A DNA stretch of 64,000 bases, taken from NCBI RefSeq assembly GCF_022965805.1, contig NW_027331355.1:1-64000 (forward strand), written 5' to 3'. This document shows, piece after piece, positions 1 to 13,100 of the stretch. The notes under the pieces are model-generated. The model was not told the origin of the DNA, made no database searches, and worked only from the letters and a program-made list of their open reading frames with translations. The position numbers were made by a program, and so were the translations under genes. This DNA is from Primulina eburnea (taxonomy: Eukaryota; Streptophyta; Magnoliopsida; Lamiales; Gesneriaceae). The stretch's first letter is position 1; the number at the start of each line of letters is the position of its first letter.

Positions 1-119
1 TAAGAAAGAATTCAGAGTGGAAGTTGTCTATTGAGCATATCGGTACAAACTCCATGGTTGCGGATCCGCTTACTAAGGGACTACCACCCAAACAGTTTCA
101 TGAGCACACTGCTATATGA
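1..119 (+). pseudogene. Copia element A RNase H tail (duplicate copy, truncated)
   Basis: The bases encode the last part of a Ty1/copia RNase H and pol C-terminus, recognisable by the VADPLTKGLPPKQFHEHT segment and a TGA at 117-119. It is the counterpart of 43904-44024. It is cut by the window edge and has one-base losses relative to that copy (for example near positions 4 and 20), so the frame is broken here. Confidence 0.8.
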
Positions 120-572
120 GTGTTATGTCAATTGAGAAAATTCAGTTTAAGTGGAAGTTTGTTATTTTAAATGCTTTTCAGTTGTAGACATTTTCAGTTA
201 CAGTTATGTAAATTATTTTCTGCAGAAATAAATTTTAAGTTAAGTCACACTCTGATTATGATTTAAAGTTTGATCTCAATAAGGTTAAAGGGAGAGGACC
301 AGTTGGAAATAAGCATATTACGGTCACATTGCATGAAATTTCCATGCTACACATCCACTTCATGATCCATGTCATTTCAGTGTGTTGGCATATGTGACCA
401 TTGATGGGTCTAGTTACCTTGAGTTTAGCGAAGACTGCTTTGATCCTATGTTGATGTGATTGATGGACCAGATTAGTTATAGATACATTTCGGAAATGAC
501 AACAATTTTGAGCTCATAAGGTTATTTTCACAACATAATTATAAAGTTGCACATATAGCCCAAGAGGGAGAT

Positions 573-1038
573 TGTTGGATCAATTTATTTATATGGGCTT
601 ATATATGAATAATTGCGGGTTGTCTATTAAATTAAGCCCAAATAAAGTGATTAATTAATATTTCGGGTTATTGGGCTTTAATGTATCTAATGGGTTGTGG
701 GTCTTTAATGTGTAGAGACATGAGTGTAATTTCTGTTTTTATGATGGGCTAATACACCGAAATATCAGAACGATATTGATAAACATTATCTATAAATATG
801 AATCATGGTCCCCAGATCTCGCGTTATCACTTTCAGTATTTCTCTCCCCCATTAAGAAAATAGTTCTGAAGAGAAACTAAAGGATTCTCTAAAAGAAAGA
901 GCGCGTAGATCCGGAAGATCAAGACACGTTCTAAACAATTCAGGATTATGGCTTCAGGTACGCTTCCGCTTAAGTTTTCATTCAAATTCTTGATGATTTA
1001 TCATGATGGATTCTGCGGTTTATGGGTTTTCCCAAACA
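573..1038 (+). repeat. Element A 3' LTR, duplicate copy
   Basis: It starts TGTTGG directly after the purine tract AAGAGGGAGAT and ends at CCCAAACA, copying 44477-44940. A TATAAATA box lies in the middle. Sequence 120-572 upstream is the non-coding 3' region of element A and shows no gene. The right LTR end is placed by the TG...CA rule, because no clean 5' partner LTR with a primer-binding site is present. Confidence 0.6.
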
Positions 1039-1468
1039 CCAATATCAAGTTGATTTGTATTTGAAACCGATGAAGGCTAAGAAAGTGTTGGAGGAAAAAG
1101 TGAAAAGAGCAGAAGAGGAAGAAGAACGGAAATATGACGAAAGAACCATCGAGGAATGGACAAGACGATACGTCAAAGTCGATGCACCCATGGAACTCAT
1201 TCTGAAGGCAAACGAGATGGTTGGATTCACCAATAGCACGGGTCGTCCTAGGCCTCTAACTTGGCTTATGGTTCTTGAAAATATCGACATAAAATGTTGT
1301 ACCGAGGTGGGAAGAAAATGGCTTGATTTCTATTGTTGCTGCCACAACCCCCGAACAATAAAAATCATCGTAACTTATCATCTTCGATTCTCTTGTATTT
1401 TGACTTTAGCAGAAAAACACGAAGCAACCAAGCCTGAGACAATCAGGAAATCAGTAGTGTCTATTTAG
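1039..1468 (+). pseudogene. Possible SKP1-like remnant, duplicate copy
   Basis: Identical in reading frame to 44941-45370; see that entry for the argument. The open frame runs out of the LTR end with no independent start and stops at TAG 1466-1468. Confidence 0.3.
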
Positions 1469-3109
1469 AAATGATTCATTAGAAATACTACTTGGGCTGG
1501 ACTTAGGTCAGAGGCTAGCAGGCTCTGTCATCTGGGTTTGACCCATTTTGAAAATATACATTTGTCTTGACCCAAAAAGACTAAAATGTTAAGATTCGTG
1601 ATGCCTCCTTTTGTCTGTTTATATTTTTTGAAAATATTTTTTGTTCTTTGAAAAATTTAAATTAGCATATTCAGATAAATTTTAAATTCTTCAATCAGCG
1701 TTGTTTAAAATATTATTTTAATTTCGTTTTATTATTATATTACATTTTAACTCAAAAACTTTACAAGAAAGACAATAACAAAATATGTAACACAATTTCG
1801 AATAAAATTTCTAAAAATAAGTATTTGTAAAATAAATTATACGGAATATAAATTTTAAATTTATTCACCCAATCTACATATATCAAATATTATTTAATAC
1901 ACAATTTTTAATGTCAATATTATGTAAATCAACCTTGACAAATAGTTAGGGGAAAATAAGTAAATTTTATTTGCTATTACACTCTGAAGAGGCTACTATA
2001 GAGGTCTCATAGCATAAGCAGCTCTCCTGAAAACCCACTCAACACAGATGAAAGTAATTTCTCCCAACAACAAAATAACAGCAATTCATGCGGGAAAAAA
2101 CTTAGAAGTTGAATAGCAAAACGTTTAATCATCATGAAATAACTCTATATGGCTGCTTCGTTAGAAACAAATGAAACATGAAAGAAGAGTCGCAGTGAAT
2201 AGAGAAGATTGATATAGTAATTTCTAATTTTAATTTCAGAATTCTAAAAAGGTGCATCTTGAAGCTCCCAGTAACTAACCTAGAGCTTAATCCGGAAACA
2301 ACCGTCAAATACTAAACACACTGGTAAAAAAAAAAAAAAAAGAAGTTTACGGGAAAGAGAAGACCGAAAATATGAATTCCTCGGGATTGCGAGTAGGTTT
2401 ATTCTGGCATGGATTCTGAACTCAAGAAATAATAACACACACGTATATTTTTGGTGACCTGCCACCGTACCAAAACAGGCCCATTTCAACTTTTTTGTGC
2501 TTTTGTATATGTAGATAAAAGAAATTAGGCAAAAATTTGTGTGAGACGGTTTCATGGGTAGTATTTATGAGACAGATCTCTTATTTGGGTCACCTATAAA
2601 AAAATATTACTTTTTATTATGAATATGAGCAGGGTTGACCCGTCTCACATATTATGATCCGTGAGACGACCTCACATGAAACTAACCCAAAGAACAATGG
2701 GATATAAGTAATAAATTGACACACCATTACTTTTATTTTTGTTGGAAACGAAAATAAAATATATTTAGCACTATCTTGTCTTGTACTGTATTTTGTTTAT
2801 AAGTTAGATTTGAGCGAAAAACAGAAGGAAAACAAGGCAGGATCCGAACAATGAATACCATATGTGTATATATACGTGTATAGATCAACAATATTGGCTT
2901 GAAGCATCCAACAAGCACAATGTTATTAAAGTTTGAGCACACAGTAGTTTCAAGAGTAAGTATACATTTTGTAACAATTCTGTTTTCTATATTCAAACAC
3001 CATAATCACAATCTACTTGACTGTGTTACACACAAATTTCAGACTATGTTTCGTGTAGATACTTACCGTAGCGCTTGCGGCCTCGAGTCTGATTCTTGCG
3101 CTTGACTAA
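1469..3109. other. AT-rich spacer, duplicate copy; no gene seen
   Basis: Copy of 45371-47021. Short open frames here have no family resemblance or start context. It contains an A-tract at about 2327-2341 and the small foldback element at 2540-2676. Between about 2320 and 2920 it differs from the other copy by more than ten substitutions and several small indels, for example near 2504-2510, 2547, 2668-2670 and 2730-2760. Confidence 0.6.
2540..2676. mobile_element. Small foldback (MITE-like) element, duplicate copy
   Basis: A 137-bp sequence bounded by inverted GTGAGACG-type ends (TGTGAGACGGTTTCAT at the left; GTGAGACGACCTCACAT at the right). Its counterpart is 46447-46584. Non-coding, and the size and terminal inverted repeats fit a miniature element. 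I see no convincing target duplication. Confidence 0.5.
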
Positions 3110-3520
3110 TTAGCGAAGAGTTCCAACTGCCTTTTTGTAAGTGTAGAACTTTGCCACAAGGAGAAAGGCCCAAAGATTCAGCATGCTAAGCCCGGCCAAG
3201 AGCCAAAAAAAGTAATGAAGGTGACCATAGTTAAGATTATCCGGTATCCACCCCAGTTTCCCATTCCGGGTACTTATTTTCGTGACGATAGTCACGAGTA
3301 ACGTGCTCAAGTAGTTTCCAAGAGCAACGGTCGTTAGCTGAAGAGCAGAGCACAGGCTTCTCATGGCGTCGGGTGCCTGCTCGTAGAAGAACTCGAGCTG
3401 GCCGATAAAAAAGAACACTTCGGCGCATCCTATAATGAAATATTGTGGAACCTGCCAGAAAATAGACATTGGTATTTGTGTCAGCTCATAATAGTTATTT
3501 CTTTTCACGATTCTAAGCCT
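3110..3520 (-). pseudogene. NPF8-type peptide transporter, last-exon fragment
   Basis: Minus-strand copy of the C-terminal part of the transporter at 47022-49556. It covers the last transmembrane helices (segments such as [20 protein letters not shown], and [20 protein letters not shown]) to the same C-terminus KKAVGTLR and the stop at 3110-3112. At 3520 the exon ends inside a codon run and joins unrelated element C sequence, so the remaining three and a half exons are absent. This is either an assembly break or a truncated gene copy; it cannot encode a full transporter. Confidence 0.9.
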
Positions 3521-5037
3521 ATATGCTGCTATCTCTCGCAGACTTGAGTGATTGGAACCCCGACCCAGATGTGGTGTCATATGACACTTACTTTGGGCTC
3601 AGACGCTCTTTGATAGGACTTCGGAGGGTCAAGCCGCGACTAGAAATAGGCGCTACTTGGGCGGCAACCAAGCGTTTTATATTTGTTATTTTATTTTCCT
3701 TTTAGTTGTTTCATTTGGTCCCGGTTCGTGGTTATTGATTTTGACTCAATTTCTTTTGTGCCAGTTCGCATACTGGAGGACGTGTGGGAGATTGATGGCC
3801 TTCGGAGCTCGACAATAGGAGATGATTGATGTCTATACTACTACCATATAATCTAACCAGGGGAGTTTTTATTTATTTTTATTAAATTATTAATATATAT
3901 TCTTTTTTATGCATGCGTTTAGTGTTTGGTTTATCTACTATTTAATTTTTTTATTGTAGTTCTAGTTGCAATGGGGAATGCACGATTTTAGTATGAGGGG
4001 GTGGGGTAGGTTTTCTTTTAGTTATTTGGATCTTTAAAAAAAATAAAAAAAAAAATTGGATGAGGAAATTTGCCAATGATGAATGCGAATTGATGCTTAA
4101 AATGTCATTAATTTGTTTCTTCATTAGTTTAGACACCTGTGTTGAAGTATGAAATTTGCTTGAATGTTGAATATTTTTAAACACTGTTTGTAATCGTGAA
4201 TTTTTGTGCATAGTAGGCAAATTTTGAATTTTTGTGGGGAATTTGAGAAGCATGAGGGTGAGTTGAAACTTGATTGCATTTGTCTATAAATGAGTTTGTT
4301 ACTAACCAGGGCCCAATAATGATTCGACATTTTTTTATGGATTTGAATATGGCGTACATAGTGAAAATTGTGCACTTAAAAAAAAAAAAAACAAAAAGGG
4401 TTTCTTGTTAAACGAAAAAAACTATGAAAACAAAAAAAAACCCAAAGAGGATGTACAGGTGAAGGGGAAGCCAAATAAGGAATGAAAATCTATTCATCGG
4501 CTTAAAAGTTGGAGATGTAAGGAGACGAGGAATGTCGGCTAAAAAACAAATCTGACAAGGCATACTGAAAATGCGCTGTGTATTCCCGTCTTTTATCTTT
4601 TACTCCTTGACTATACTCTGCTCATAATTGACTTCCTCATGTGCACATATGAAGTCCTAAATTAGTTTGTTACTTACTGGTTAGCAATGATGGAGACTGG
4701 CGATGACAGTGACCTTGCCATTTAACAGTAAATCGGTTATCTTGCACAATTTCAGGAATGAATCTACTTGAACGACACGATACTGGAACAACATGCACTC
4801 CCACGTTCACGTTCACCGACAAAACTTAGTGCTGAACATTTCAAGGTTGTGCGATGACTGTGTTGTACATTGATCAATGGAAAATTTACTTAAGATTTGT
4901 TGATCATGAGTTGAGCCATTCCATATCCTGAATTCGTTTCCTTTCTTTTATTTTATTGATTTTGTTTTTGTTTTTGTTTTTGTTGTGTCTTGTCCACCTC
5001 TTTTCTGCGGGCGAGCAAACGGTTCGTATGAGGGGGT
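3521..5037 (+). mobile_element. Element C internal region, 3' part (noisy copy)
   Basis: Copy of 25648-27182. It contains the segment around DVVSYDTYFG and a TTGGG...CCAA stretch typical of the end of gypsy coding regions, then AT-rich sequence with A and T tracts (about 4030-4440 and 4950-4990). It ends with the purine tract ATGAGGGGG at 5028-5036, just before the LTR. No intact coding sequence. Confidence 0.8.
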
Positions 5038-6340
5038 TGATAGGACTCGTTTTTCGTTGTTTTGTGTTAGTTTGAGTCGCATTCATGCATCTATTAGTTT
5101 GTTTTAGTGTTTACTTTAGCATTCATTTGCATCTTTAGAATTTGGCTGATCTCGTGTCTTTGTGGGGTTGTTTTGTAGGAATTGGACCAAAAGGGGCGAT
5201 TTTATATGAGTAAGCAGCGAGGAATTGCCCCGCTAGTGCGGTCAAAAAGTGACCGCCCCAGCGAGCATTTTAAATCCAGCGAGGAGTATTTGCGCGAACT
5301 CTCGCTAGGGGGTCCACTTACCAAAGACGCGGCCAAGGATTTTTATTCGAGCACCATCGCCCCAGCGGTCAAACAGTGGCCGCCCTAGCGAGCGACGAAA
5401 TCCGAGAAGATTTAGACGATTTGTTTCCAAATTTTATGGACTCTATAAAACCACCTAACCTAATACACGAGAGGCATGCGCAGCGTTTGGAAAGGAGAGC
5501 ACTGAGCAGGCGATTCGCTTCAACGGAACCGGAACAAGAACTCAAACAGCGTTTTCTCTTCTCTTTTATTGCTATTTAGGATTTAGGGGATCCGACCCCG
5601 ACAACCGTTGTTTGATTAATTAATTCTCGACTTTGATATCTTGATTGTGCTATTATTTTACATTGAATGTTAAGCCTAGCTAACTTTAATAATATCTATA
5701 TTGTGGGTGAGTTCGAGGAGAATAACTTGCCGATAGGAACAAGACTCAGCCATATATCCTGTGGATCTAAACTTTATTCATAGAGATATGATAGGTTGGA
5801 ATACCCATGCATTGTAGAGTTCATAGGTCCACGTAGCAAACAGGCAAGATAACCACTAAGGGATTTCTAGATCGAATGCATATTCACGTTAGTAAATAAT
5901 AAAGAGATTTTATTATCTTCGTGTAGACTTAGTTTCGCATAGCTCGCGAGAGTATGTTAATGCTTAGGAAATACTGTTAAAAGCGGGGTAAATCAGTGTG
6001 ATATTCATTAATTAAATAACGACGGGTAGGTGAACCGAAGATCCTAACACTCCTGTTATTTAATTTTCCGTTTATATTATTTTTCATGTGTTTGTTTCAT
6101 TTAGTGTTTTATTATTAATTTAGTTCACTTAAGTAATTCCGTTTGGGGTTTTTAATCTAATTAAAGATTAATTAATAACGGTACAATCTTGTCTAATCAA
6201 TCTCTGTCGGGACCGATTAACTCGTATCCCTTATACGTTTTACATAATTTGACATGCAGTTTGCTTCATATGCGGCTTATTCCGCGCCTGAATTTATTAT
6301 TTTTATTGAGAGCTTTTACTGTGCAAGTTTTGCTCGATCA
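5038..6340 (+). repeat. Element C 3' LTR (noisy copy)
   Basis: Begins TGATAGGACTCG and ends GCTCGATCA, as in 27183-28437. It is about 50 bp longer than the clean LTR because of scattered insertions. The GC-rich inverted repeats of the LTR (around 5230-5270) are still recognisable. The 5-bp target duplication GGTAC follows at 6341-6345, after which element A gag resumes. Confidence 0.85.
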
Positions 6341-9195
6341 GGTACAGGGTAAGGGCCAACTACATGGAGTTACCCTTATGGAAAGTTCATCTGTCTCAAG
6401 GTTAACAAGCACTACAGCTTTGCCCTCTCTGATGCCTGCTCGTTGACATAATGCTTTGCCTCTCTCTCATCCTCCGTTTAACCCCCAGACTTCAACGGTG
6501 GAGCTATAACGTCAGAACGTCACGGACACTTGGTTCTTTGCATGAGCTCATCTCACACTGTGTCCAGGACGAGGAAGGTTGAAGCGACGACAGACAGAAC
6601 ATGTAATTTCTGCCTCTACCTCGAAGGTTAAACGAAATATAAAAGCACGGGCTAGGAAGGCGGTACCCAGCACTCCAGAAGAACACACAAGACGGAATCC
6701 TCAATGATCTCCCCCACATTTGGTTGTTTTTTCTGTTGGCAGTGGATGGGCACTCTGAGCTCGCAGCCCACTTCACTGTTAGGAACCGATCAGACCAGTT
6801 GCAGTACCCCCTGTATCCCTCTATCAAACTCAGCTCTTGCACAGTTACGATAACCCCGTATCGAAAGCGTCCTCCCATGCACGGCCCCCTTTATCTCTCT
6901 TTTTTAAGATGGTTTGTTTGCGGTTCTTAACTTCAGTGCTCGACACACGTGGTGGCTCGATTCTGGTTGCAACAACTCACCTCAGTTGTGTCTTATGGCA
7001 AGGTTGCCTGTATTGCCTAAACCCCAGTGTGCGAAAGATTTATCTATGTTGGTGACGGCCAACAAAGTTGAAGTTGAAGAATAGGCAATTTAGATTATGT
7101 TAAAGAGAAACATCTTTGGCTCTTTATGAACCATTGTTGTGCATCTTTTAGACGGAATTTGATTTCCATTTCTGATTGGACAAAATGAGTTTTTCTGTTC
7201 TTTTGGAACTGACTATTCAGTTTGTTTCTCGATTCAAAATTGGTTGGTTCTGGTTCTTTATCAGGATATGATAATCTTCTTTTATTTGGATGTTATTGCT
7301 TCCTTTAATGCAGACTTGCAAAACATGTACAGAGGCACTAAAAGAAATAACGCTGTGAGAATCAGTGCGTTTATGGCCCCAAACGATTGGGTCATATCTC
7401 TGAAAAGAGAATAAGGAGACTCGTGTCAGGCGAACTTCTCGAACCTTTAGATTCCACAGATTTTAATAATGGTTAATTGTACAAGGGAAAACAAACCAAC
7501 AAAGGAGATTTGAACGCAATAGGTGTTCAGGGTCTTAGAACTTCATACCTACTGCTCTTTGTGGACCCTTCCCTTCGGCTTCTGGGAATGGTCACAAGTA
7601 TTTATAACGTTCACAGACGCTTTTTCAGATTGCTTCATTTTATCTCATTCCTTGCAAGGAAAAAGTGTCATTGGATGGTTCCAAACTATACAGCTGAGTT
7701 GAAAATCAACTGGGCTTCCAGCTTTAAAACGCGTTAAGCTCTGACTGTGGTGGTGACTACTATGGTAGATATGACGGTTCGGTGAACAACGTCCAGGACC
7801 TTTTGCAGATTCCTAAGAGGAATGCGGTATCGTCCCCACAGGCCATCACTCTGCCGTTTCGCCCACCGATATCGGGTTGCTGAAAGACGAAAATTAGAAA
7901 ACGTTAATGGATAGGGTGAGAAGTATGACTCAAGTCATTCTACCTTACAGATATATGCTGGGTAACAGCCGACAGCACTAAAGACCCGCACAAGCATAAG
8001 ATCTATCTCTTAACAGAGGTTCCAACTCAAACAGGCATCGACCAAAAAAACCTCCTATGAACTTTTGGATTGGTTTCTAAAAGCCCTAGTCTTAAGCATC
8101 TGCACATTTGGGGATGTTCCAGACGAGGCAGGCTTACCAGCAATGAAAATAAAACTGCGACTCAAGGAACGGTTAGTTGTTACTTTTATTGGGTACTATG
8201 AAAGATACCCGGAGGGTAAAAGGTTTTGATCCCACAAGTCGATTTCTGAATCGGACCATGGCTCAACGCGACTAACAAAAGTCTGGATTTGCGATTTCTG
8301 TTGTTATGGCACTGTGTTGGATTATGTGGGGGAACTGAGATTAAAGAATATAAGCAAACTCAATGGAAGCAGACAGAAGATGCCTAACTCGGTCTCTGAA
8401 GAGGAATTATGTAAAATATTCCCACATGTGTCTTGGACATTGATCGGGATCATATTTCCTCACTTTGACTAAGACACAACCAAGAAGACCATATTAGAGG
8501 ATCCTCATTCCAGATGAACAAACTCAAGACCTCAAAAACCATGTCATTAAGCGAGATCCACTAGAGAGCGGCAGAACGCCGCGCCCAGATGATACATTGT
8601 ATTCTTCAGACCGAGGCAGCCATTGAATGCATGGAGGATGATCCTATTACCTTCGTCCGTCAAGGCCATGGCAACGTTCTAACCTTCAAAGTGCCTGATG
8701 CCCTGCATGAGGAGATTAAAGTCCATGAAGGACAATGTCGCTATGGGATTCTTTGTTCATTGCCTCCAGTTCGACAGCCCCATGGTGCAAATGGTACTTT
8801 AAACCGAGGGTTGAACGGCAATGTGGCCATATATATAAGGCTCGTCTTGTGCAAAGGCTTTTTTGACAGAAAAGCAGGCATTGATTATAAAGCGACTTTC
8901 TCTCCGGTTTCTTCGAAGACTTTTTAAGGATTATATGGCTTGCGTTGCGCATTTCGACATTGAGGGGGCTCAATTCCGGATGTAAAGACTGCACTTCTAA
9001 ATGTTGACCATTGCTGAAAATGCTTTATATGGGGCAGCCAGAAGACAATTTTGGTCCAAGACACAAATCATATGGCGTTTGCAAATGATTAAAGATAATC
9101 CACTCTGGGCTCAAGCAAGCATCTCTACAATGGAATTTCAAAAATTTTCATCAAAAGATTCATCTCGTTTGTTTTGAGATGAATTGGTCGATGAT
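6341..9195 (+). pseudogene. Element A gag-pol, middle part (noisy copy)
   Basis: Copy of 28438-31063, about 230 bp longer. Fragments of gag (zinc-knuckle region near 6720-6770), protease, integrase (around 7370-7900) and reverse transcriptase (around 8580-9190) can be matched base by base, but frameshifts occur every few tens of bases. It ends at ATGAT 9191-9195, the target duplication of element B. Confidence 0.85.
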
Positions 9196-10149
9196 TTTTG
9201 GAAAACCCAAACTTTCGGAGTTAGTTTGACACACTGAACGACATAACTGAACTTATGAAGACAACTGAATAATTAGACCAACTGAATCATGAACGAACAA
9301 CTGTCAGGTATTGGAAAACCGCTCAGTTAATATACTCAACCCGCCTAAGTTCAGTCAAAACTGTCCAATGAATGCTTTCGGAAAGAAATTCAACCGACAA
9401 AATGACGTAAAAGCAAATGATATGGAAAGCCGCACCTCAACACTACAGCATAGAACACGATTTCGGCTACTGCCAACTTAAGACGCCGTATTACACTCAC
9501 ATGAAGAGAAATGCCCAACAATGATGAAGGGCAACGGGATACTAGAATTCAACAATGCATATCAACTTTACAGTTGAAAGCGAAAGTAAAGTATAAATAT
9601 GATGAAGAACAGTAGAAGAACAAGAGACGATCATTCAATCTTACGCTTGCTATTACTCTGTCAACATCTCAGCCTCACTCTCACTTGAATTATTCGTAGC
9701 AATCCAAGTCTACAAATCGAGACACACTAGCATTGCAATATTTGTGGAATTTCATGTGCTAAGATTAGTTACGCCCAGAAGATCATTTTGTATTACTAAG
9801 TGGTTTCCGTTTAGGCAGGGGTAGTCCTAACTGACGTGGATCTGTACCGTTTTGTATTGGCTCAAGTCTTTTAGTCAATATCGATCCTTGGGATAGATGG
9901 GTTACGTAGAGTAATTTGAATTCTCCGAACATTCAGAAACAACTTTGCATATTTCTTTCGTTTCGTATCTATCTTTCAGTTAGTTAATTTCCGCAAATAC
10001 TCTAGTTTAACTGCTTTTATTGGACCAACAAGATTCCGAGATTCAGTGCCCCAAACTGAACTCAAATATTCGAAAAGACCAATTTAGTGTGAGAGTGTTT
10101 ATTCAACCCCCTTTAAACACTTTGTTACGCCAACCGATCCAATCTATCA
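9196..10149 (+). repeat. Element B 5' LTR (noisy copy)
   Basis: Matches 31064-32022. It carries variants of the clean 5' rather than 3' LTR, such as TCAGTTAGTTAA and GACCAACAAG. It ends ATCTATCA, and the primer-binding site TGGCATCAGAGC follows at about 10152-10163. Confidence 0.85.
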
Positions 10150-13100
10150 AGTGGCATCAGAGCAGTTGACCTTGTTATTGCATACTTCTTGATCTCTAAA
10201 TCACAAGTTTGACTTCATTCAATAAATCCCTTTCCCAAGAGAAGATTTCGATGACTGGAAAATCAGATATAGGCTCACTTAGCTGCACAAGCTGATTGAA
10301 TGTGGGTTATGATGTCATAACAGACGGACCATATGACACTCTAAAGCAAAACACATCAATGCAATAACTGAAGGGGCACCACAGAGAATTCAAAAGCCCG
10401 GAGAGGAGTGGACAATGAGGACAAAAGGGAAAGCTACATCAGACAATGTACAAACAAAAGATACTCTATACAAACACTGGACAAAGGCAACTTCAACAAA
10501 ATAAAGTGTGCAAAACCGCAAAAGCAATTTGGGAGACGTTGCAGAAGTTGATTCAGTTATCTGAAGGCAATGGACCAAACGAAAACGAAAATAACTCTCA
10601 GTTGCTGTTCAGAAATTTGGCCACTTCACACTGAATGTTGGAGAATCACTGCATGAGTATGATGAAAGGGGTGGCAGTATTGTTAACTGAATTAAATGCA
10701 CTCGGGAGAAAGTGTATACCAACAAGAGGTACACTAAAAGTGATGAGAGGCTTCCACAGAATAGGATGTCAAAAACTATGACTATGAGAGAATCAAAAGA
10801 TTTTAACAGATCGAACTTTCATGAACTATTTGTGATTTAAAACTTATGAATTTGATTGCAGGAACAGAGAAGGCGAATCATCTATCTACAACTTACAACT
10901 GCGTTTAGCAGACGCCGATCAGAACGAACCAACTCGTTCCGTCGAGAAATCTGCTGGATCAGTTAAGCAATTATGCTATGTCACTATTCACAAAGTTTGG
11001 AGGTCATGAGAAATAACCAAGGCAAACTTTCAGAAGCAAAATACCCGGAAAAAATACTTCCCAAGAAGAAACAAATTCTGTTGCTACAATTGTGGCCAAA
11101 ACAATCTCATTACATCGCTGACTGTCCTAAACCTAAAAGGACAGTCAAGATTTTTCAACGACAGAAGAAAGAAAGAACCATATGAGCATATAGAGAAGAC
11201 CTTTAGAGATGATACGAAAACCTACCGAAAGGAAACCGACGTTCTATTAGCTGAAGAGAAACCAATCCAAATGGGCAGAAACTGATGTGACGAATCCGAA
11301 CCCGAAAGCTATTATCGCTCAGTGATGAAGAGAAAGTCAATGTCTAATGGCAATAATACTGAAGCAAGAATATACAAGTCAAAGGTATTTGATTTTAGTT
11401 CAACGACTTAAGCAGCGAAAGAACTCATTTTAAAATTGCATGAAATGGAAATGAGTACAGAAACTTGATATCCTTTGAGGAAAGAATGAAGTCAAAGCAA
11501 AATGATCCCATGGACACACAAAACAAAACTGATGAATCAGTTGACCGGTTGATTCTAAAAAGGGAAATTTCTGAGCTAAAAGCAGAGCGAGAGAAAGGAT
11601 CAGTCACTATCCGAAAAGATTTTTGAAAATTTAAACACAGACTGAACGCATCATCTTGAATAAGTCATCTACTGCATGAAGAGATTACATAATTCACCAA
11701 AATCAGTTTCTGATAAAACTGGTTCGGGTTCAGTAACAAGGCGAAACGTCTTACAAAATACCCCAACCAAAGCTGCCAATGAACAAAGAGAAGTACATTC
11801 CATTTGTCCAATCGGACCGTTAGAACATGAGAAATTTGAGCCAGCAAACTGCATGAAAACCTCTTGAGCCTCTGTATACGGCCCGAAGGCCATGGAGTTG
11901 GTTACCGTCCCAAAAATCTCTACTGCTCAGAGAAAATCATCCATAACAAAAGATTTAGCACGAATTATTCAACATCTTATAACTGCAAACCAGTCCGAAA
12001 AAGATACAGACTACCCCCTCAGTTGACCCCAGCTAAACTACATACTGTATTCATCTCTACCTATTCACAAAGCACACAAAAACCGAGGGAAACCATTGGT
12101 TTTCCAAGTAATCCAAGTAGGGTTCCAACGGGAATAATAAGCGTTGGACCCAATAGATATGGTACCAAATCATATTTTGTGTGTGTTTGCCGAGGAAAGG
12201 AAACAGGTGCAAATAAAATTTGATATGGTTATCTGGACAGCGGCTGCTCACGACATATGAAGGAGATGCAAGTATGCCTATCTCAACTGCTTAAATATAG
12301 TTGTCCAAACATCAGTTTTTCGGTAAATTCAAAGGTAAAAATCGTGGGTAAGGGTCAAGATTATCCATTGGTAACTTTACTATTTAAAGATCTGTTTATT
12401 AGTAGAGAATCTGAAGTATAACTTGATTATTCTCAGGTCAGTCTGCGGAAAATGGATTCTCGGTACAATTGATTAACAAACTCCTGCTTAGTTAAAACAA
12501 TCAAAAACCTGATGAAATTATACTAACGGCAACGATGTGGAAAACATATAAAGTCCTTTGGAATGAATAAGCCTCATACCACCAGTCGCTATTGCTTCAA
12601 AAATCATCTCAAAAATGGTTTCGTGGCATTCCAAGGTTTAACTCCTTTACACTTTAAATCCATCGCTATCGAGTAAACATGGTGCACTTGTTAATGGTTT
12701 GCCCAAAAAATAAAATTTTTCAAAAGGAAAAAACCTTTGCTCAGCATGTCATATCTGGAAAAAAAGACGCTCCCTTTCAAAAACAAGGGCTATAACTCTT
12801 CATCCGATGCTTAGAAACTATTGCACATGGATCTCTTCGGGGGGTGGGCGGGGGGGGTCCAATACCAGTATGAGCTAGGGGGAATGAAATTACACCTTGG
12901 TGCGTCGCAGCTGATTTTTCAAGCTTTACTGGGTCATATTATGAATCCAAAGATCATACGGTGCACATGATTAAACTCTTCAAAGACTTTTTCAAATGAA
13001 AAAAATCAGTTGGGATTGATCGAATCAGATCTGACCTGAGGAACTGAATTCATCAATTCAAACACTTCAAGCTTTCTAGGAAAATGCTGGAATCAAGCAA

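Larger units (their letters stand above)
1..3520. repeat. Second copy of the 43904-47432 block
   Basis: This stretch repeats 43904-47432 in the same orientation and order: the tail of element A RNase H, the A 3' region and LTR, the possible SKP1-like remnant, AT-rich spacer, a small foldback element, and the last exon of the transporter gene. The first 800 bases or so carry scattered one-base indels. After that the match is nearly perfect, with a cluster of true substitutions and small indels at about 2320-2920. The match stops abruptly after position 3520 at a shared GCCTA. It may be the other haplotype, a segmental duplication or a mis-join; I favour an assembly or haplotype effect. Confidence 0.9.

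Noticed and set aside
1045..1290. Minus-strand open frame opposite the SKP1-like remnant (also at 44947-45192)
   Set aside because: It mirrors the charged plus-strand frame, has no family resemblance, and is serine-rich as expected from antisense of lysine/glutamate codons.
4904..5086. Lysine/asparagine-rich minus-strand frame at the end of element C
   Set aside because: It is the antisense of a TTTTTG microsatellite-like run next to the LTR and is not conserved in the clean copy.
6504..8994. Several 60-120 codon frames on both strands
   Set aside because: They lie in the error-rich copy of element A, and their order follows the clean copy only piecewise; they are artefacts of indels.
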